DNA of 64,000 bases, from NCBI RefSeq assembly GCF_009936035.1, contig NZ_QWEO01000002.1, positions 62,001-126,000 of the forward strand, in the 5' to 3' direction. Shown here piece after piece: positions 10,201 to 17,273 of the stretch. Made by a program: the position numbers and the translations under genes. Within the stretch, counting starts at the first letter, position 1; every line of letters begins with the position of its first letter. Under the pieces are notes generated by a model, which did not search any database, had not been told where the DNA came from, and was given only the letters and a program-made list of their open reading frames with translations. Source of the stretch: Neglectibacter sp. X58. GTDB lineage: Bacteria; Bacillota; Clostridia; Oscillospirales; Acutalibacteraceae.

Positions 10201-11004
10201 TTACCGTAAAAGCTCTTCCGGGGACTTTTCAATCCGGGGGCTTTCCAGCTTTTCAATCCACTGGGCAGGCGCAACCCACCGCACAGCGTTTTCAATAATC
10301 TTCACAATAATGGGATTGTGATAGGAGGGGAATGTCTCGTGGCCCGGCTGGAAATAGAAAATCTTGCCGTTGCCCCGGGTCCAGGTGGCGCCGCTGCGGA
10401 ACAGCTCGCCGCCCCTGTACCAGTTGGTGAAGAGCAGATCGTCCGGCTTGGGGATATCGAAAGGCTCACAGTACACCTCTTCCCGCTCCAGCTCAAAGGT
10501 TTCAGGGACGCCCTGGGTGATGGGATGGATCGCGTTCATCTTGTAAACCCGGGTGAAGTCCACTTCCCGCCATTTCAGGTTGCCACTGGTGCCCAGGAGA
10601 TACCGGAAGGGCTTGGAGAGGTGGGCAGAGTGCAGGCCGATGAAGCCCATGCCCCGCTGCACCCGGGCCACAACCTTATAGGCCAGCTCGTCAGGCACGG
10701 CATGGTGGGCGATGTGCCCCCACCAGATAAGCACGTCGGTCTTGTCCAGCAGTTCATCCGGCAGGCCGTATTCCGGATCAAAAAGGCTGGTGTAAGTAAC
10801 GTTCATGTCCTCGTTCTGGTTCAGGGTGTTGGCCAGGGTCTTCAGGTGGCCGTCCGGGTACACCTCTTTAATTTCGGCTACGTTCTTCGCGATTAAGGCC
10901 TCCAGGTGGCCCTTGCGCTCTTCCGGGATGCCTGCGGGCATAAACTCGGGACGGAGTTCCCCCCGCTCCTCCACTGCCTCATACCATACGGTTACATTAA
11001 TCAT
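10201..11004 (-). CDS. ThuA-domain protein (trehalose-utilisation-like)
   Basis: The 267-residue product belongs to the ThuA-like, class-I-glutamine-amidotransferase-fold family. Recognisable segments are INVTVWYEAVEE at the N-terminus, DVLIWWGHIAHHAV, GLHSAHLSKPFRYLLG, and a C-terminal GNGKIFYFQPGHETFP. Some relatives act in trehalose or keto-sugar metabolism, but the exact reaction is unclear for most. The ATG at 11004 follows GAAAGGAAT. It stands alone, with no sugar genes beside it, so the substrate cannot be inferred. Confidence 0.88.
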   Translation of the reverse strand: MINVTVWYEAVEERGELRPEFMPAGIPEERKGHLEALIAKNVAEIKEVYPDGHLKTLANTLNQNEDMNVTYTSLFDPEYGLPDELLDKTDVLIWWGHIAHHAVPDELAYKVVARVQRGMGFIGLHSAHLSKPFRYLLGTSGNLKWREVDFTRVYKMNAIHPITQGVPETFELEREEVYCEPFDIPKPDDLLFTNWYRGGELFRSGATWTRGNGKIFYFQPGHETFPSYHNPIIVKIIENAVRWVAPAQWIEKLESPRIEKSPEELLR

Positions 11005-11213
11005 AGCTGTTCATTCCTTTCAAGGATAGTTAAGGGCTTGCGCTGAAAAACAGCGGGCGCTTTGAAATGTTTCCCGCTTTTATCAGGCAGCCCCAAATGC
11101 ACTATATAGATTATACACCAAAGGGCAGGCAGGCTGCAACTGGTTTTTGTGAAAATTTTCTTGTACGAAGGCAAATCTCCCGCCTGGCCCGCGCCCTCTC
11201 TACGGAGCGTAGG

Positions 11214-11242
11214 TTGCAGGGGGCTGGCTGTTTTGTTATAGT
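11214..11242 (+). promoter_or_regulatory. Promoter of the HTH-desulfoferrodoxin gene
   Basis: TTGCAG (11214-11219) and TATAGT (11237-11242) are 17 bp apart, 45 bp before the ATG at 11288 and its AAAAGGAG site. Confidence 0.7.
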
Positions 11243-11287
11243 ACATACAGGTTGAAACCAAACTCTTGAAAAGGAGCGCGAAGCTTT

Positions 11288-11896
11288 ATGAATCACTATG
11301 TAGCAGGGGCCGCTGTTAAGGCCCTGCGGGAAAAGAAGGGGCTGACACAGGCCCAGCTTGCGGAAATACTGGCGGTCAGCGACAAAGCCGTTTCCAAATG
11401 GGAAACAGGCCGGGGCCTGCCGGATATATCCCTGCTGGGGCCGCTGGCGCAGTCGCTGGGCGTCTCCATTCCGGAGCTGCTGTCCGGCGAAACCATTACT
11501 AACCGGAACAGAACCGCCAATATCCTGCGCTCAAAATTTTATGCCTGCCCGGTCTGTGGCAACACCATCCACGCCACAGGCGAGGCCATGGCAGCCTGCT
11601 GCGGCATCACCCTGCCGCCGCTGGATCCGGAGGAGCCAGATGAAGCCCACGCCTGCAGCGTGGACTATGTGGAGGACGAAATTTTTGTCACCATCAGTCA
11701 TCCCATGGAGCGGGAACACCATATCTCCTTCATTGCCTATGTCACCATGAACCGCGTGGACATGGTAAAGCTGTATCCAGAGGGGAACGCTGAGGCCCGA
11801 TTTTTCCTTCGGGGCAGTGGGCAGCTCTTCTGGTATTGCAACCGGCATGGCCTTTTCAGCCGTACTGTCCAGCGCAAGGGCAGGAAAAACGGATAG
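11288..11896 (+). CDS. XRE-family HTH protein fused to a desulfoferrodoxin-like domain
   Basis: The 202-residue product has two clear parts. Residues 9-66 are a Cro/CI helix-turn-helix (LTQAQLAEILAVSDKAVSKWE). Residues 84-202 match desulfoferrodoxin/superoxide reductase. The rubredoxin-like centre is C87, C90, C104 and C105 (YACPVCGN, then ACCG). The non-haem iron site candidates are H121, H138 (SHPME), H144 (EREHH), C184 and H187 (YCNRHGLF). All metal-ligand positions appear retained, including the pentacoordinate His4Cys set. The protein may therefore be a redox- or superoxide-sensing repressor, a DNA-binding enzyme, or an iron sensor. It is single, with its own promoter. Confidence 0.88.
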   Translation: MNHYVAGAAVKALREKKGLTQAQLAEILAVSDKAVSKWETGRGLPDISLLGPLAQSLGVSIPELLSGETITNRNRTANILRSKFYACPVCGNTIHATGEAMAACCGITLPPLDPEEPDEAHACSVDYVEDEIFVTISHPMEREHHISFIAYVTMNRVDMVKLYPEGNAEARFFLRGSGQLFWYCNRHGLFSRTVQRKGRKNG

Positions 11897-11904
11897 GGCA
11901 GATC

Positions 11905-11946
11905 CTGGAAAAAGCCAGTCTCCAGGCGGGTTTGCAGGGCTTTTCT
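11905..11946 (+). terminator. Probable terminator of the HTH-desulfoferrodoxin gene
   Basis: GGAAAAAGCC pairs with GGGCTTTTCTTT around a 20-nt loop. The U-run is weak but the position directly after the stop codon fits. Confidence 0.5.
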
Positions 11947-12020
11947 TTGTGCCAGTTTGATAAAAACGCTTTTTCGGACAGAAGTGGATTGATGGAAAAG
12001 GTAGATTCTTTTCAAAAACA

Positions 12021-12050
12021 TTGACAACCGGCCCTTTTACCTACTATAAT
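12021..12050 (+). promoter_or_regulatory. Consensus promoter without a following ORF
   Basis: A perfect TTGACA (12021-12026) and a perfect TATAAT (12045-12050) have an 18-bp spacer. It drives the non-coding transcript described next. Confidence 0.85.
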
Positions 12051-12056
12051 ATACTC

Positions 12057-12165
12057 GTACTCAGCCAAGCGTACAAGCTTGCGGCATAGGGCCGCACTTT
12101 TCAATACAACTCCTCCCCAAAAGAAGGAAAAGGATCGGATGTTCCGGTCTTTTTCCTTTTTGTGG
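12057..12165 (+). ncRNA. Candidate small regulatory RNA, about 105 nt
   Basis: Between the consensus promoter and a strong terminator there is no credible ORF. The predicted RNA has a 5' hairpin (TGCGGC / GCCGCA). An unpaired stretch contains ACTCCTCCCC, complementary to Shine-Dalgarno sequences. A 16-bp terminator stem (about 12123-12158) is followed by TTTTTG. Hairpin, C-rich single strand and terminator is the usual layout of Firmicutes trans-acting small RNAs that mask ribosome sites. I could not match it to a named family. It lies just upstream of the tRNA operon but terminates before it. Confidence 0.7.
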
Positions 12166-12259
12166 CGGAAAAGCATGGATATTGGCGCGGCTGAGCAGCC
12201 GACATTTTTTGTTCGCAAAACTTCTTCCAGAAAAATTGCAAAAAACGCAGAAATACCCC

Positions 12260-12288
12260 TTGACTTTCTCCGCTGATTGGGATATAAT
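12260..12288 (+). promoter_or_regulatory. Promoter of the tRNA-Thr/tRNA-Tyr unit
   Basis: TTGACT (12260-12265) and a perfect TATAAT (12283-12288) are 17 bp apart, 20 bp before tRNA-Thr. Confidence 0.85.
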
Positions 12289-12308
12289 AATTAAGCGCTG
12301 AAAAATTC

Positions 12309-12384
12309 GCTGGTGTAGCTCAGTTGGTAGAGCAGCTGATTTGTAATCAGCAGGTCAGGGGTTCGAGTCCGTTCACCAGCTCCA
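12309..12384 (+). tRNA. tRNA-Thr (TGT)
   Basis: This is a 76-nt cloverleaf. The acceptor is GCTGGTG / CACCAGC, the D-arm AGCTCAGTTGGTAGAGC, the anticodon loop TTTGTAA (anticodon TGT), and the T-arm GGTTCGAGTCC. The encoded 3' end is TCCA. Confidence 0.97.
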
Positions 12385-12446
12385 AACTGGGCGGTCCGGC
12401 CCGACAGGAAGGCCGGACAAGCCTTGTATAAAATTGCATAATTTAT

Positions 12447-12531
12447 GGGGGAGTTCCCGAGCGGCCAAAGGGGGCAGACTGTAAATCTGTTGTCGACGAC
12501 TTCAGTGGTTCGAATCCACTCTCCCCCACCA
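12447..12531 (+). tRNA. tRNA-Tyr (GTA)
   Basis: This is an 85-nt class II tRNA with a long variable arm. The acceptor is GGGGGAG / CTCCCCC, the anticodon loop CTGTAAA (anticodon GTA), and the T-arm GTGGTTCGAATCCAC. The encoded end is ACCA. It is cotranscribed with tRNA-Thr. Confidence 0.97.
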
Positions 12532-12535
12532 TTGA

Positions 12536-12570
12536 CAAAGCCTTGCATGGAATGTGCGGGGCTTTTGTTG
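12536..12570 (+). terminator. Terminator of the tRNA unit
   Basis: CAAAGCC pairs with GGGCTTTTG, followed by TTG, directly after tRNA-Tyr. Confidence 0.65.
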
Positions 12571-12609
12571 TATGTAGCCAAATTATTTTGGAGCGATTTT
12601 CTACACTGG

Positions 12610-12648
12610 GTGGGGAACGGTCAAAGCTGGAACATCGCAAGTTGTTTT
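12610..12648. repeat. 39-bp direct repeat, left copy
   Basis: It is identical to 13048-13086 over 39 bp (it includes GTGGGGAACGGTCAAAGC). The two copies lie 438 bp apart in direct orientation and bracket the integrase tail and a copy of the GC-rich core motif (12817-12839). This suggests a past recombination or duplication within the element remnant. Confidence 0.85.
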
Positions 12649-12951
12649 GCTCGGTTGCATATTAAAATGGATATTGCGGATAAGGTTTCAGCTTATTCTT
12701 TTTGCGAGTTTGGCGTGGCTCCGTCGGCTTTTTGTCCTGACCCACACCGTGACCCACATGCGGAAATGGTCAGAAATAACCGGAGAGTGCCAGGGGCGTT
12801 TTTGACCCACACCGTGGTCTCGCCTGTCGGCTCGGTCGGTTCGCAGCTTGTCTGCCACTGGCAGACGCTCACCCCACACGCGGAAATAAACGGAAACGGC
12901 TGGATGCCTCCGGATAGGAAGTTCCAGCCGTTTTTCTCGTTTGCCCCACAC

Positions 12952-13050
12952 TCACATGACCTTCTCCATAAAATTTCCCATCTTTTCTGCGGCTTGCTCC
13001 TGCTTTTGGCGGGTGGCGTGGGTGTAGGTTCTCAGCGTGAAACCTGCGTG
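12952..13050 (-). pseudogene. Tyrosine-type integrase, C-terminal remnant
   Basis: About 31 codons ending at the stop 12952 read ...TLRTYTHATRQKQEQAAEKM..., then NFMEKVM. This is the typical tail of ICE/phage tyrosine recombinases: the catalytic Tyr in 'TYTH', then a helix with E-Q-A-A-E-K. The catalytic R-H-R region is missing. The homology starts where the right-hand 39-bp repeat lies, so the break coincides with that repeat. It is non-functional. Confidence 0.6.
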
Positions 13051-13086
13051 GGGAACGGTCAAAGCTGGAACATCGCAAGTTGTTTT
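13048..13086. repeat. 39-bp direct repeat, right copy
   Basis: This is the second copy of the repeat at 12610-12648. On the minus strand it forms the junction between the truncated DUF6273-like ORF and the integrase tail. Confidence 0.85.
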
Positions 13087-13348
13087 CGCTGTTAAGCCAG
13101 CTCCGGATATTCGATAGGCTGTAGCGGTTATTCCCCTGCGCCTGGCGGTCAATATTTTCATTTTCCGGCTCTGAGCCGTCAAAGGCGTAAAGTGCCACCT
13201 GGTACTGGCTGCACAGGGTAACGCTGCCCGCAGGATACCCCTGATGCAGCAGGTCTGCCACCTGCCAGGCCACAGGCTCCCCCAGGCAGAGGCTTTCCGG
13301 GTTCCGGACTTTATCCCCCACATTGAGCATGAGAAGTGTTTTTGCCAT
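13087..13348 (-). pseudogene. DUF6273-like phage/element protein, C-terminally truncated
   Basis: The ATG at 13348 follows GGAGGCGGGAAC. About 87 codons look genuine: MAKTLLMLNVGDKV..., then YQVALYAFDGSEPEN, then NNRYSLSNIRSWLNSE. The last block is the 'S-N-(I/L)-R-x-W-L-N-S' signature of DUF6273 proteins, common in Clostridial phages and integrative elements. Downstream the frame runs into the 39-bp repeat and unrelated sequence, so the C-terminal half has been replaced. It sits 11 bp after another small phage-like ORF on the same strand. Confidence 0.6.
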
Positions 13349-13359
13349 GTTCCCGCCTC

Positions 13360-13660
13360 CTAGATATAAGCTTTCCCGGCTTCAAACCGGCCCTGCAGCA
13401 CCTCCAGCGCCCCGGGTCCATCGAACTCCTGGGCCTCTACAAAGTCAAGCCCCTGGGCGTCCAGCAGATCCCGCAGGTGCATCTGGAACACCAGGTGGGC
13501 AAAATCGCTGGTGAGGGCCGCCAGCTCTGCCCGGTCTGCCTTTGGGGACATGGATTTGAAAGCGCTTTCCTTCCCCCCTGGCCCGGTACAGCCTGTTCCA
13601 GTAATAGGCGTTTGCCAAAGCCCGAGCCTTGTGCATGGGGCAGATAAAGGTGGCGGCGCT
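13360..13660 (-). pseudogene. Element-borne ORF remnant with an apparent frameshift
   Basis: One frame (about 13550-13660) reads FICPMHKARALANAYYWN..., then FQIHVPK. The next frame (13360-13551) continues sensibly as ADRAELAALTSDFAHLVF and on to GRFEAGKAYI. Joining the frames near 13548 gives one plausible protein of about 95 residues, so a single-base frameshift is likely. Alternatively the ATG at 13551 starts a 63-residue protein. It is directly upstream of the DUF6273-like fragment. The family is not recognised. Its 5' end is cut by the recombinase fragment on the opposite strand. Confidence 0.45.
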
Positions 13661-14021
13661 GGACAAGCGGCTGGCCGAGTTGGAGAAGTTGGTGGTGTCG
13701 GCTTATGAGGACAAGGTGAAGGGCGTCATGCCGGAGGCGCTGTGCGTCCAGTTGATGAACCGCTACGAAGACGAACGCCGGGGCAAGCTGGAACAGCGGA
13801 CGCAGCTCACTGCCCATCTGGAGGCCACGCAGGAGGACGAGCAGGCCACCGACGAGTGGCTGGCTGTCATCCGCGACTATGCCCAGCTTGAGGAACTCGA
13901 CCGCCCCACGCTCCTGCGGCTGGTGAAGCGCATCGAGGTGGGCGAGAAGTACAAAATCACCGGGGAAACCCACCGGGACATCAAAATCTACTACAACTTT
14001 GTCGGGTATGTGGAACTTTGA
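13643..14021 (+). pseudogene. Large serine recombinase, C-terminal fragment (copy 1)
   Basis: About 125 codons form the coiled-coil plus C-terminal part of a large serine recombinase: AALDKRLAELEKLVVSAYED, then a central 'GVMPE...RYEDE', ending VGEKYKITGETHRDIKIYY and NFVGYVEL. That ending is the DUF4368-type tail. The catalytic Ser domain and DNA-binding domain are absent. It is followed directly by the middle of a second recombinase, so two related genes were fused by deletion. Confidence 0.75.
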
Positions 14022-14054
14022 AATCTATCCTTCTTTATGCGAGGTTATCTAATG

Positions 14055-14897
14055 AAATGTTCGCCAAGGACACCAGCAAGAAGATCAAGGCGACCTGGCA
14101 ATCCAAGGGACGCTCCGGCGAACACCTTTGCACACTTCCGCCCTATGGGTACATGAAAGACCCGGAGGACAAAAAACGCTGGATTGTGGACGAGGAAGCG
14201 GCGGCTATCGTGCAAAAGATTTTCTCCCTGTGCGTGGACGGCTTGGGGCCGACGCAGATCGCCAAGTGGCTGCAACAGAATGAAGTCCTAAATCCTATTG
14301 CGTACTTTCTGCTGAAAGGTTTACCGACTAATGGCAAGCCTCCCGCAAATCCCTACAAATGGACGGCCAAAACAAATTCGGGCATTTTGGAACGTGTCGA
14401 GTATTTAGGCCATACAGTCAATTTCAAGACCAGCAAACCATCGTTCAAGAGCAAAAAGACCGTTTGGAATAACCCGTCTGAATGGGTGATCTTCGAGAAT
14501 ACCCAAGAGCCTGTCATTGAGGAAAGCGTGTTCCTGATTGTTCAGAATATCCGGCAGGGACGCCGCCGCCCGACCAAGATGGGGGACATGGGTATGTTCT
14601 CCGGGCTGGTGTACTGCGCCGATTGCGGCGGCAAGATGTACCTTTGCCGGGCCAACCACTTCAAGCCGGAACAGGAGTATTACATCTGCTCCACCTATCG
14701 GAAAGACCGTACCCTGTGCAAGACACACTCCATCCGCCGTGTCTGACACCTACACGACCGATGAACAGCAGAAGCGGGTGAAAATCCGGGAAATTGAAAT
14801 CGTCTATAACTTCATTGGTGCATTTGATTTTGAGGGAGCACGGGAGCAATCCCAAACTGCCCAAGACCAGAAAAATGCGAAAGTCGGCGCAGCTTGA
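14055..14897 (+). pseudogene. Large serine recombinase, middle and tail (copy 2), internally broken
   Basis: The frame from about 14055 to 14746 encodes FAKDTSKKIKATWQSKG..., PPYGYMKDPEDKKRW and GLGPTQIAKWLQQNE (Recombinase domain), then the zinc ribbon YCADCGGKMYL...YICSTYRK. It stops after CKTHSIRRV. The tail resumes in another frame (about 14744-14897) as REIEIVYNFIGAFDFEGA. The N-terminal resolvase domain and the region between ribbon and tail are missing, so it cannot be active. Confidence 0.8.
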
Positions 14898-14960
14898 CGC
14901 TACGCCGACCCTCGCTTAAAATGTTTTCTTACGTTACCAGCCTATTTGCCTGCGCCTTTT

Positions 14961-15067
14961 TATAGTAAACGCACTTAAAAATCGGTACAACTCGATTTTC
15001 AAGCCAGGCGGCTGAGCCGTCTGGTTCAAAAGAGGTATTCTGCCTCTTTTGAACTGCGTTAACTATA
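14961..15067. repeat. Palindromic repeat family A, copy 1 (107 bp)
   Basis: The ends TATAGTAAACGCACTT and AACTGCGTTAACTATA are imperfect inverted repeats. Inside are three hairpins: AAAATCGG / CGATTTT, CAGGCGGC / GCCGTCTG, and TTCAAAAGAGG / CCTCTTTTGAA. Two close copies lie at 27416-27521 and 47036-47139, and a diverged inverted copy at 22500-22602. All are intergenic. No protein is encoded. Confidence 0.9.
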
Positions 15068-15086
15068 TGCCTTTCGCCATAACTTT

Positions 15087-15536
15087 TCACATCCACATCC
15101 CCAAAAGGAACAGGATAACGCCAAACACCACGCTGGCCGTAATGCCGAACACCAGCACCGGGCCGGCCACTGTGAACAGCTTCGCCCCCAGGCCGGTGAT
15201 GAAGCCTTCTGCCTTAAACTCCATTGCCGGGGACACCATGGAGTTGGCAAAGCCCGTAATGGGCACCAGCATCCCGGCCCCGGCGTGTTTTGCCAGGTTG
15301 TCATACCAGCCAAAGGCCGTCAAGGCGGCGGAAATCAAAATCAGGCTGATGGACACCACAGCCCTGGCGTCCTTTACCTCCAGCCCCATGCCCTGGTAAG
15401 CGTTGCACAGCCACTGGCCTATGGTGCAGATAAACCCTCCGGTTACAAAGGCCAGCAGGCAGTCCTTGAAAACCGGGGACGGGGGCGAAACCTCCTTCAC
15501 CATCTGATCATATTGTCTTTTGCTCACTGTTTTCAT
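15087..15536 (-). CDS. spoVAC: Stage V sporulation protein AC
   Basis: SpoVAC is part of the inner-membrane channel that moves Ca-dipicolinate in spores. The 149-residue product has four to five hydrophobic helices. Typical segments are CLLAFVTGGFICTIGQ, then WYDNLAKHAGAGMLVPITGF, then NSMVSPAMEFKAEGF. The ATG at 15536 has a GAAGAGGAC site. Its usual partners spoVAD and spoVAE are not next to it. Downstream lies a family A repeat and then recombinase debris, so the operon may have been split, or this is a stand-alone paralogue. Confidence 0.95.
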   Translation of the reverse strand: MKTVSKRQYDQMVKEVSPPSPVFKDCLLAFVTGGFICTIGQWLCNAYQGMGLEVKDARAVVSISLILISAALTAFGWYDNLAKHAGAGMLVPITGFANSMVSPAMEFKAEGFITGLGAKLFTVAGPVLVFGITASVVFGVILFLLGMWM

Positions 15537-15621
15537 GGCAGTCCTCTTCCTTTCTCGCCCATATCGCGAACGCCTTATAGCCACCGCACTTAAAAAGCGG
15601 TAAAAATTTCAAGGGTGGTGG

Positions 15622-15788
15622 CTAGAGTCTGTTTTAAAACCGGAGAAATGCCAGTATTTTTGTTCAGGACGGACGGTTTCAAGGCGAAAACCGCAAGAGA
15701 TACTTTCGTATTTCGAGGATTTTTAACACAGAAACCGTTTGTCTCTGGACAAAAAGACGGTTTTGCGGAGTTTTAAGACAGACTCTAG
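15622..15788. repeat. MITE-like repeat family B, copy 1 (167 bp)
   Basis: The terminal inverted repeats CTAGAGTCTGTTTTAAAAC and GTTTTAAGACAGACTCTAG differ at one position in 19. The interior shares blocks with 62360-62588: GGTTTCAAGGCG, TCGAGGATTTT, CAGAAACC-like, and GGACAAAAAGACGGT. There is no ORF. The following 165 bp (15789-15953) holds one short hairpin (CTGCAAAAT / ATTTTGCAG) and nothing else I can identify. Confidence 0.85.
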
Positions 15789-15953
15789 GGCTTGTTCTGT
15801 TTTCCAAAGGAAAACAGAGAGCAGGATTGCGTGTTTCTTGCAAGCCTGCCACCTGCAAAATGAAATTTTGCAGGTGCGTCAACTGTATATGCGCAGGAAT
15901 AGTCTGTACTGCCAGTTCAAAAATATGCAGCGGGCCGCCCGCCCTGTGTTTTC

Positions 15954-16616
15954 TTATGCTTTTCTGCTTTCCAAAATCTCTCTTATCTGCCTCTCCACCT
16001 TTTCCAAATCTGGAGAGCACAGCACAGGCAGCAAATCCGCCAGAGTTTCCGGCGGCAGATCCCACCATTTCAACTGGAGCAGCGCTTCTATCAGGCTTTC
16101 ATGAAACCTTTTTTTGATAAACCGCGCCGGGTTTCCGCCCACCACACTGTAAGGCTCCACGTCCCTTGTTACCAGGGAATACGCGCCAATAACCGCCCCG
16201 TCCCCTATCCGAACCCCAGGCATAACCACGCATTCCCTGCCAAACCACACGTCATTGCCCACAACCGTGTCCCCCTTAAAGGGAAGCTGGGCCAGGTGTT
16301 CCGGGCTGTTTTCCGCCCAAGCGCCGCCAAACACATGGAAGGGATATGTTGTCACGCTGCTGATACGGTGGTTTGCCGCGCCCATGATAAATTTTGTTCC
16401 AGCCGCCAGGGCGCAGAATTTCCCGATAATCAGCCTGTCCCCAAACTCGGGGTAATGAAAAAGCACGTTGTTTTTCTCAAAGCCTGTGGGAGCTGCCGGA
16501 TCATCATAATAGGTATACTCCCCCACCTGGATATTGGGCGAGGTTATCACATTTTTAATAAAGCAGGATGTCCCATATTCGTTGGGAAAAACTGCATTTG
16601 GGTCTGGTATACGCAT
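15954..16616 (-). CDS. Vat/CatB-like hexapeptide-repeat acetyltransferase
   Basis: This 220-residue xenobiotic acetyltransferase-type protein has a left-handed beta-helix fold and is normally trimeric. Family hallmarks are VGEYTYYDDP, FHYPEFGDRLIIGKFC, the active-site region MGAANHRISSVTTYPF, WFGRECVVMPGVRIGDGAVIG, and VVGGNPARFIKKRF. Relatives acetylate streptogramin A or chloramphenicol, but many chromosomal members have unknown substrates. The ATG at 16616 follows AGAGGAG. It is an isolated single gene, so no resistance claim should be made from sequence alone. Confidence 0.88.
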   Translation of the reverse strand: MRIPDPNAVFPNEYGTSCFIKNVITSPNIQVGEYTYYDDPAAPTGFEKNNVLFHYPEFGDRLIIGKFCALAAGTKFIMGAANHRISSVTTYPFHVFGGAWAENSPEHLAQLPFKGDTVVGNDVWFGRECVVMPGVRIGDGAVIGAYSLVTRDVEPYSVVGGNPARFIKKRFHESLIEALLQLKWWDLPPETLADLLPVLCSPDLEKVERQIREILESRKA

Positions 16617-16798
16617 AATTATCTCCTCTTTTTTGTTTTTAGCATCCTCTCCTTTCCCCCCGCCGGTACAATCGCAACCGCCCGTATCTCCCTTAGCTTT
16701 CTCATATAATCCATCCTGGGGCACAGGCCTCAAAGGCAGCCCTTTGCCTCCTGTGCCGTTCCTTTCTCTTCTATTTTCCTTGTGCCGTTCAGTTGGCT

Positions 16799-17191
16799 TT
16801 ACAGCATTTCATTAAACTCGATCCGTTCCCGGTTCGGCCCCAGGATAATGAAAAACCGCACGCCCTTTTCCCAAAAGGGCAGCTCCTCAATGCCGCGGCT
16901 GACAATTTCATATCCCTGCTCCCGGGCCTTATCATAGCACGCGTCTATATTCTTCACATCCAGGGCCAGATGGTCAATAGCCCCGGACTCCATGGCGGCC
17001 TGCTTGTTCTCATAGGCCTCCATGGTCAGGTTCCCCAGCCGCAGGAAAGCCACCCGCTCCTTTGCGGCCTCATTCACCGTCTCATACACGTTTTCAAATC
17101 CCAGCCCCTCATAAAAGGCGATGGTCTTATCCATGTCGTTTGTGGGCAGGCCCACATGCTGCAGGCCTGCGGCAAATTCACCCAGCTTCAT
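16799..17191 (-). CDS. VOC (glyoxalase/bleomycin-resistance fold) family protein
   Basis: The 130-residue product is two beta-alpha-beta-beta-beta modules: LQHVGLPTNDMDKTIAFYEG, then IDHLALDVKNIDACY, ending FFIILGPNRERIEFNE. The potential metal ligands are the His in LQHVG, the Glu in TMEAYE, the His in IDHLA and the Glu in RIEF, so a metal site is plausible. The substrate is unknown. The ATG at 17191 is preceded by GGTGATT, the end of a hairpin leader shared with five other genes. It follows murF on the same strand by 82 nt and probably shares its transcript. Confidence 0.85.
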   Translation of the reverse strand: MKLGEFAAGLQHVGLPTNDMDKTIAFYEGLGFENVYETVNEAAKERVAFLRLGNLTMEAYENKQAAMESGAIDHLALDVKNIDACYDKAREQGYEIVSRGIEELPFWEKGVRFFIILGPNRERIEFNEML

Positions 17192-17263
17192 AACAATCAC
17201 CATGCGATGCAGAAAGTGCGCCAAAGAGACAGGCAGCCCCCCGCACCCCGCATCGCTCCTTTC
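17192..17263 (-). promoter_or_regulatory. Shared hairpin leader, copy before the VOC gene
   Basis: It begins GAAAGGAGCGATG. The outer stem is GCGATGC / GCATCGC and the inner stem GTGCG / CGCAC, then ATGGTGATT before the ATG. The AAAGGAG block is about 65 nt from the start codon in linear sequence but adjacent to it once the hairpin folds. Confidence 0.75.
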
Positions 17264-17273
17264 TTTTCATTTT

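Noticed and set aside
12610-13086. CRISPR-like repeats
   Set aside because: Only two copies of a 39-bp direct repeat separated by 438 bp; no spacers, no cas genes.
12445-13095. Plus-strand open frame starting inside tRNA-Tyr
   Set aside because: It begins within the tRNA and continues through the remnant region. No ribosome site or domain is seen.
13643-14897. An active serine recombinase gene
   Set aside because: The catalytic N-terminal domain is missing from both fragments, and the second one also has an internal deletion with a frame change.
15954-16616. Antibiotic-resistance gene call for the Vat/CatB-like protein
   Set aside because: The hexapeptide acetyltransferase family includes many chromosomal members with unknown substrates, and there is no mobile context directly attached, so only the family is reported.
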